A DNA stretch of 64,000 bases, taken from NCBI RefSeq assembly GCF_001632365.1, contig NW_024468525.1:62001-126000 (forward strand), read 5' to 3'. The notes under the pieces were generated by a model. It was not told the origin of the DNA and did not search any database. It saw nothing but the letters and a program-made list of their open reading frames with translations. The DNA is from Laetiporus sulphureus 93-53. Lineage: Eukaryota; Basidiomycota; Agaricomycetes; Polyporales; Laetiporaceae. This document shows positions 58,064 to 64,000 of the stretch, one piece after another. Each line of letters opens with the position of its first letter. Positions within the stretch are counted from its first letter, which is position 1. Position numbers and translations under genes: made by a program.

Positions 58064-61026
58064 TCATGAAGACTTCAATGTTACTTCCGATAGCGTTCTG
58101 AACGCCTCCTTGTAGGCATCCAACAACGCCTTAACCCGTGTTCGCTCGGCAACCAAAGCCTCGTCTTCGTTCAGCAGGTCTGCGAAAAGATCCGGCTTAT
58201 ACAGCGATGCCACCAGTCGGTTCTGCACCTGCTGCGACGTATTGTTAACAAGCAAGTGCATGATCGCTTTCGGGACCAGATCTTGGATCGTTTGGCGAAC
58301 AATGTTGAAGTAGGAGGCGATAAGAGACCGGATGAGGTTAGTCTCCATTTCTTCCCGCGGGCTAAGCTGCGGACCCCCATCAGAAGCCTATATAGCCGGA
58401 CAGGTGTTTGTGAGAACCTCATATACGTCACGTCAAAGAAACGTTCAAGCAACGGACGTACCGCTTCAATATGCTTCCCTAGACTTCTCATGTCGAAAGC
58501 CGCACTGTTACCCTCCAGGTTCCGCGTCCCCGCTAGGAGTCCCTGCCGCAGCATCGGATCACCGCCACTGACGTCCCGCCCGACCGAAGACACGCCTGTC
58601 ATGGGGCCGTTCGCCCGCTCAACGCTCGCACCAGCCAGGGGCCCCGGTCCATTTTGACCAAAGAAATAATTCAAGAATGTCTCCTTAGCCGTACCCGGCT
58701 GCCCGGCTGCCCCTGCTGGCGGCTGCGAGTGGGCATGCGCACGCATGGTGTGGTGATGATGGTGCGGTTTTGGTGATGACGGCCTGCGCGGGGCGGTCCC
58801 GGCTTCGCTGGCAGTTGCAGTAATGCGGGCACGATCGTGCACTGTCGACGAGACAGAGCGAGTATCCCGGGGTGTGGTACCGTTGACGCTGTTCGCCTCA
58901 TCTGTTGCATCATCATCCTCATCCGGAGATAAGATGCCGTTAACGGACTGCACGGGAGAAGACTTCGTGATGATCGGTTAGCACTGACAGAGTGGGTTAT
59001 CAGTATCTGACCACACTTACTCGTGGCGGCTGCTGTTTTGGCGGTGCCACAGAAGTCTGTTGTACTGCAGCGGCTGCCGACCCTGAGATGAATGCAGGGT
59101 GGTTTGTATTGATGTATGCGGTCTGGATGTCAATCAAGCTCTGGGTATAACCAGTTGTGGGCCCTAGCCGTTCGCGAAGCAGTTCTGAAACAACGTCGAT
59201 GAGCTGCGCGTGTAACTGAGGGAACCGCTGGAGCTCCTGCTTGGAAATATTATTTTTGGCACTTCCAGGGGAAGAACGACATGTACTCACTGCGCTTGTG
59301 CAATTATGACAGATCTTCACTAGCTCCTCGTACACCAATTCTACGCAGCGCAGACTCGGCGCTTCCAGCAACTTGATCTGCGGCTTCACCAGCAAGTCGA
59401 ACGCTATCTCTGGCACGAAGAGACTCGGCCTGGGTCCCGTAGAGTTGCGGATAGCAGTGCGAATATCTTGGTTGTCGAGGTTGTGCGTTGAGTCGATAGA
59501 TGCGAGAGCAGAGCCGAAGACGTCGTTGAAGATGTAGTAGATACGTGCACCCCCGGAGAGCTCCTTTGTGGAGATATCGACGCTCGTGCCTTCTATCGAC
59601 GCGACGAAGTCTCTTGCGAATTGCGTCATGAGACGCAAAACGAGAGCACCTTGCTGCACTGCATATGAAGCCGGCTCTACCATAGCATACCGAGAATGCT
59701 TCTTACCTGATTGACGTCTCCATAGACGGCAGCATCTCCAAAAGCGTTCAGCTCTTGTTGAGCCTGTCCCATGAGCGTGTTCAATCGTGCCTTCATGTCT
59801 GGAAGCTTGTCTCGGATGTGATTCAGCAGGACCTGCGCAGGTCATAAGCACCCAAAGTATCACACGATCATGCAGTCCCGCAAACCTGGTTAAGAGTCTT
59901 CGCCAAGTATTTCGTGCCGTTCTTATGCGAAATGTTCCTATATGAAGGGTGGCTCCGGAAGAACTCGGCCTCGCTCTCCAGCGCATCGTCCAAGCCTTTC
60001 CCTGAGTTTATATCCTGCTGACTCCGGCACACGACACCGATGAAGCCCAGCTTCAACGGATAGACGCGCCCGGTGAGGATATCGAGCGCGTTCGTCCCTG
60101 CGTCCATGAGGTCCAGCTTCGTGAGCACTCCGATCGTGCGGCGACCTTGAGGATCGACGGAGCGGGCGAGCTTGAGAGACTCGGAGTTCGCAAGATCAAC
60201 ATTGGCGGCAGAGACGGAGAGAATGACGCTACAGAATTCAGTCACAAAGCATCGAAACGTCAGCAATGGACAGTAGCTTACCAATTGGGCTTGGAGATGT
60301 AGTCCAGGACCAGACTCCGGATCTGACGTTCGATATCGCTGGGTTGGTCGCCTACAGGGATCTGCGATAATTTCGTGCTAAGCCAGTCCTAGACTAGCGA
60401 GATAGAATGCACTCACTTTTGTCAAGCCCGGCAGATCCACCAATGTCAGGTCAAGCACATTAGGGCTGTATATTCGCAAGTTGATTGGCAGCTTGCTGAT
60501 GCCCTTATTCTGCCCAGCCACTCGGAACGTCTCCTGCTCAATCTCCCTGCGGATCTCGTTGAAGTCCGTAAAGCGCTTGTCTATGTGCAGAAATTGGCCC
60601 CATTCCGTGTACGCTGGTGAAGGCGTGCCGGGTGCCGGCTCAGGCACAGGAGTGTGGATGAGTTGTAGCACGAGAGGTCTCCGTGTCACGATGCCTTGGC
60701 CTCGAGGGAGGAAATCACGGCCGACAATGCTGATGGTCAACTGTATTGAGCATGAACCGACGCCCGTAACCTTCTGTACTTACGTCTCGAGCACACTTGA
60801 CTTGCCCGCAGACTGACTGCCCACCTATCCTGACATATGAGTCTGGCATACACTGACTCGTACCTTTCCGACGCACCACTGCAAGCTGGGGCATGTCCAG
60901 CTCACCCCCTGCATGACAGAGCTGATAATGAGTGCGATAGTCCACCCGCGGAAGCAAATCCTGCGCACCGAGGTTTGCGAAGGTGTCTTGCAGCTTGTTG
61001 ACGAGTTTGATGAGGTCGGCGTCCAT
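58064..61026 (-). CDS. DNM1: dynamin-related GTPase Dnm1 (mitochondrial/peroxisomal fission)
   Basis: Eleven exons (61026-60969, 60908-60877, 60824-60784, 60729-60417, 60361-60282, 60228-59886, 59832-59707, 59653-59291, 59236-59021, 58947-58432, 58387-58064) close to 2412 nt and 803 residues. GTPase motifs: GSQSAGKSS (P-loop), a Thr in [15 protein letters not shown], and TKLDLMD. The middle domain reads [17 protein letters not shown], then [17 protein letters not shown] and [17 protein letters not shown]. This matches Dnm1/Drp1 rather than Vps1. The variable B-insert contains a His run and ends [12 protein letters not shown]. The GTPase effector domain closes with [16 protein letters not shown]. 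It assembles on mitochondria to drive fission. Tail-to-tail with the BCS1-like gene, 187 bp apart. Confidence 0.94.
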
Positions 61027-61628
61027 GATGGCAGTTTACAAGAAGGTAGAAAGAGCAAAAACGCGACGTTATGAACAAAGAGTGGCAGTGTAGGCTTTCG
61101 CAAGGCACTGGCAGAACGCGTCGGTCCTCGGCAAGCTAATTTGCGCCTCAAATGTTCGTATTTTAAGCAAGCTCTCCAAGTTCAGGTCGTGAGAACTCGT
61201 AAAGATGAGTCCCGTCGTCGTCAGAGGCAGAGTGCAGGGTCGGAGGGTGGTCGTTGGGAAGATCGACGGCAACGATGCAGCAGGCCACTTTTCAGCCTGC
61301 CGCCACTGCCATGCCGCTTCCACGTGGCCCTGGCCAGACTTAGACGCTCGGGATAACTCGGTCCTTCTCGTTCTTCAAGCCACATCGAAGAGGAAAATTC
61401 TGACAAAGCTCAGTTTGTGTACCGTAAACAATTGTCGGTGGCAGCATTACGCCCCGATTTTAACGGTAATGACTTGTAAATGAGTGACGACGCAAGCAAG
61501 CACTTGCGGTCGTAGAAAGTCGGAAAGGACGGGAAGTCCCACGGATGATGTTTGTGCGTTGTTTGCGCAACAGCTCCTCCGTCGCCTGCAGCGTTTGCCC
61601 GCCTTGCAACTCGATTCATACACGACGG
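61027..61628. promoter_or_regulatory. divergent promoter region, DNM1 / ATP4
   Basis: This 602-bp gap separates two diverging start codons of mitochondrial genes. No TATA box stands out. Shared control is an inference from layout. Confidence 0.4.
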
Positions 61629-62639
61629 ATGGCGTCCAGGATTGCCACCAGCTCGCTTAGAGCATCAGGTATGCCGTCGGGTATACAAGAGGATCTTTTC
61701 GTATTTTGTTGAACGTCGACCGCAGCATCGCGAATGCGACCCCAGGCGTTCGCCGCCATCCCTCGGGCTCTCGTCGCGTATGTCCCCTTCTCCTCACCTT
61801 GCACTGACGATTCACGATTATATGCAACGGCATAAAGCCGAGGCATGGCGAGCTCGTCCAATCCCCCGCCGCCCGCGGAGCGCGCCGCGCAACTCATCGA
61901 CAAGATGCCCTCTTCCCCCGGTCTGATCACCAAAACCGGCAGCGTCGTCCTCGGCACCGGCCTGCTCGCGGCGGCAATTTCGCAGGAGCTCTATGTTGTG
62001 GACGAGGAGAGCATCATTGCCGGCGGCTTCCTGATTGTAGTGGCCTTGCTCGCCAAGGTGCGTGCGTGAAGCAATGCGCGGACTCATGGCTCATAGTGTC
62101 GTGCAGATCCTCCGAGAGCCCTACCGTGACTGGGCTGAGGGCCACATTAAACGCATTAGGGGCGTCCTGGAGGCGTCCCGCGCTGAGCACACGCAAGTCG
62201 TCAAGGACCGCATCACCTCTGTCGAGCAGATGAAGGATGTAGTCTCCATCACTGAGGGCCTCTTCGCTCTCTCCAAGGCGCGTTTCAACGTGAATAGAAT
62301 TGAGCTTTCATTTGACGCGCCGTCCTCGCGCTATGCAGGAAACCGCCCAGCTCGAGGCCGAGGCCTTCGTGCAGCGCCAGAAGGTTGAGCTCGCATCGGA
62401 GGTGAAGACCGTGTTGGACAGCTGGGTCCGTTTTGAGCAGCAGCAGAAGGAGAATGAGCAGACAGAGCTGGCCAAGACCATCATTGCGAACGTGTACAAG
62501 AACCTTAGTGAGGAGAAGACGCAGAAGGAAATCCTCTCCAATGCTGTCTCGGAAATTGAGCGTGAGTGCAATGTGTCTGCATTCACGTACATCGTCCTCA
62601 TCATGAGCCATAGAACTCGTTAAGAGCAAGGCCATCTAG
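61629..62639 (+). CDS. ATP4: F1Fo ATP synthase subunit b, mitochondrial
   Basis: Subunit b is the peripheral stalk anchor of mitochondrial ATP synthase. Six exons (61629-61668, 61726-61777, 61838-62057, 62107-62277, 62339-62561, 62614-62639) close to 732 nt and 243 residues, close to the yeast length. A basic, Ser/Ala-rich presequence is followed by AERAAQLIDKMPSSPGLITK, membrane helices (VVLGTGLLAAAIS; AGGFLIVVALLAK), then the long stalk helix (EPYRDWAEGHIKRIRGVLE; SITEGLFALSKETAQLEAEA; VLDSWVRFEQQQKENE), ending LVKSKAI. The fourth intron is notable. The family-conserved SK/ETAQLEA join requires a GC donor (AAG/GCGCGT at 62278). A GT donor at 62290 would add four residues (ARFN). Confidence 0.93.
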
Positions 62640-63169
62640 ACTACAGGCTGCCTGTATCGTCGCTCACTATTTGCAATGCATTGACTAGCATAAGCATGTT
62701 TGTTCGCGCACCGCGTGTTTCTCTACGTACCTATGAGAACGGTGAGTAGTGACAAAACATTTCTGGACATTATACAGCGGTTGTGGTATGTACATGTGCA
62801 TGATGAAAGTACACGATGATCAGTGCTCGACAACGGGATTTGCAATCCTGTATGGGAAGACATCCACCTGGGATTCCTTGGAAAGTTGAACAAATAGAAG
62901 AGCACAGTGCAAGACGGTCAGAATGGGTTTCTTGATTCAAACTGCGGATGACAAAGACTCGACGTAGCAGCATTGGAACGTTTTCCCTAGGTGAGAGCTC
63001 CCCGGCCGGAAAGGCGCAGATTTAGCAGTGGACACGTCGCGCAGAGCATCCAAGGCAGCAGATATAGAGACCTGTGAATCGAAGCAGTCGGGACCCAACA
63101 GCGATCTCCATACGTCTTCTCTCATAGGACTACAGTATGCAGGTTCGTGGTGAGATGCGCTCGATGGTA
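62640..63169. other. convergent 3' intergenic region
   Basis: This lies between the stop codons of ATP4 and of the right-edge gene. No frame has recognisable content. Confidence 0.5.
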
Positions 63170-64000
63170 CTAAAGAAGCAGGCGAACGCACGGCTTGCCC
63201 TTCGTTGCGGCCACATTGCGGACCTGGCGGATCTTCAAGGCGGCGTTCTTGCTTCCCTTCGCAACAGACGTCCGCGCCAACTTCGACAGCTTGCACAGGT
63301 CGATATGCGGCACGCAGTCTTCGTCTCCATCGCTGTCGTGGCAGAACGGGTGGTCCTCGTCATTCTCTCTGGCAGAGTTCGCCTTCTGTATGCGCTTGGA
63401 TTTGGACCCCACCTCCAGTTTTGCGAAGCGTGCTTTCTTGCGCGGACGCTGGTCTGTCTGCGGCACGTCATCCTGAATGAACGGCCGCTTGCTCGGGAGA
63501 GCCGGCTTTGGGGGCGAGGGGCGTATGAGTTCCTGGGCATTTTGGCTGTGAAGCGGAGGTGGGTTGACCTCGCAGCAGTCCGAGTGAAGTGATGCATTGC
63601 TCGGATGGGACAGAGGTGAGGCCGTGCACGGGCTATCCAGCACGTATTTCACTATTGTGATAGGAAAGTTCTCTGCGACAGCATTGACGATCCAGTTGGC
63701 GTGGAAGACCTGGGGGGGGTGTCAGCACGTCACGAAGAGCAGGAGCAACGCAACATTAAGCGCAGGCTGACAGCAATTGACTTCTCCATGAGTCTGCGGC
63801 GCATATAGTGAGCGAAAAGCTCGCTAGTTGTGCGGCTCGAGTACGTCACCTTGGTAGCCATGGGTCCCTCGTGCCTCCGCAGAAGAAGTACCGCGCCTTC
63901 ACGATGTCCTTGGCGGACTGCACTATCGACCCTCCGTGTGCAACTGTCGCACAGTATCACATTTTCATTCAAACTTTGCTATCACGAGTCACGGAGAATG
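63170..64000 (-). CDS. partial nuclear-type protein, 5' end off the window
   Basis: The last exon runs 63709-63170 (179 residues): VFHANWIVNAVAENFPIT then VKYVLDSP, a Pro/Ser linker, and a strongly basic segment (RPRKKARFAKLEVGSKSKR) that looks like a nuclear localisation signal, then an acidic patch and a stop. The exon before it (ending 63770 at a GTCAGC donor, phase 0) reads SSRTTSELFAHYMRRRLMEK then SIA. An alternative frame further upstream reads AKDIVKARYFFCGG. The joined 'sRTt..laHyl....ek..vfhanWivnsv' pattern reminds me of a BRCT domain, but weakly. The start and upstream exons lie beyond 64000. Function is not assigned. Confidence 0.55.

Noticed and set aside
58732..58770. CAT/CAC-rich stretch as a microsatellite
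   Set aside because: It is short and encodes the His run in the Dnm1 B-insert.

Overview
The window is nuclear DNA of a filamentous fungus, most likely a basidiomycete of the Agaricomycetes. The reasons are dense short spliceosomal introns (about 45-65 bp, GT-AG), genes interrupted by up to 15 introns, a Tnp2-type 'Plavaka' transposase, F-box and BTB proteins of the expanded mushroom type, and housekeeping proteins whose sequence is fungal. No rRNA, tRNA, CRISPR, prokaryotic or viral feature was seen.

The window divides into two parts. Positions 1 to about 36,500 are gene-poor. They hold one convincing intact gene (an F-box protein, 4506-5677), a large Tnp2/Plavaka transposase locus (17083-20981), an Ala/Pro-rich repeat protein and an AT-rich island with a degenerate direct repeat. 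They also hold several broken copies of genes that are normally conserved: a Myb/SANT-like piece (about 3.1 kb), VPS52 (6.1-7.3 kb) fused to coatomer epsilon (7.3-8.1 kb), a YEA4-type nucleotide-sugar transporter (10.15-10.8 kb), a SUN-domain protein (24.7-25.8 kb) and a RING/SIM protein (28.9-29.4 kb). Frameshifts, in-frame stops and truncations are visible in most of them.

Positions 36,600-64,000 are ordinary gene-dense fungal DNA. In order: a BTB-domain gene (+, possibly broken), SYS1 (-), an STE13/DAP2-type dipeptidyl aminopeptidase (+, 16 exons, full catalytic triad), a small coiled-coil protein (+), an FAD-dependent oxidoreductase (-), an F-box protein (+), ALG5 dolichyl-phosphate glucosyltransferase (-), a 3.7-kb gap, a BCS1-type AAA ATPase (+), the mitochondrial fission dynamin DNM1 (-), ATP synthase subunit b ATP4 (+), and a partial gene running off the right edge (-). 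Exon models for SYS1, STE13, the oxidoreductase, ALG5, DNM1 and ATP4 were built by hand. Each closes to a whole number of codons and to the family's usual length.

Two themes recur. Secretory-pathway genes are common (SYS1, STE13 and ALG5 intact; VPS52, SEC28 and YEA4 as remnants). Three mitochondrial genes sit together at the right (BCS1-like, DNM1, ATP4). Neither proves functional clustering. The most unusual feature is the left half: remnants of normally single-copy genes, including a junction where a 5' piece of coatomer epsilon runs directly into a 3' piece of VPS52 on the same strand.
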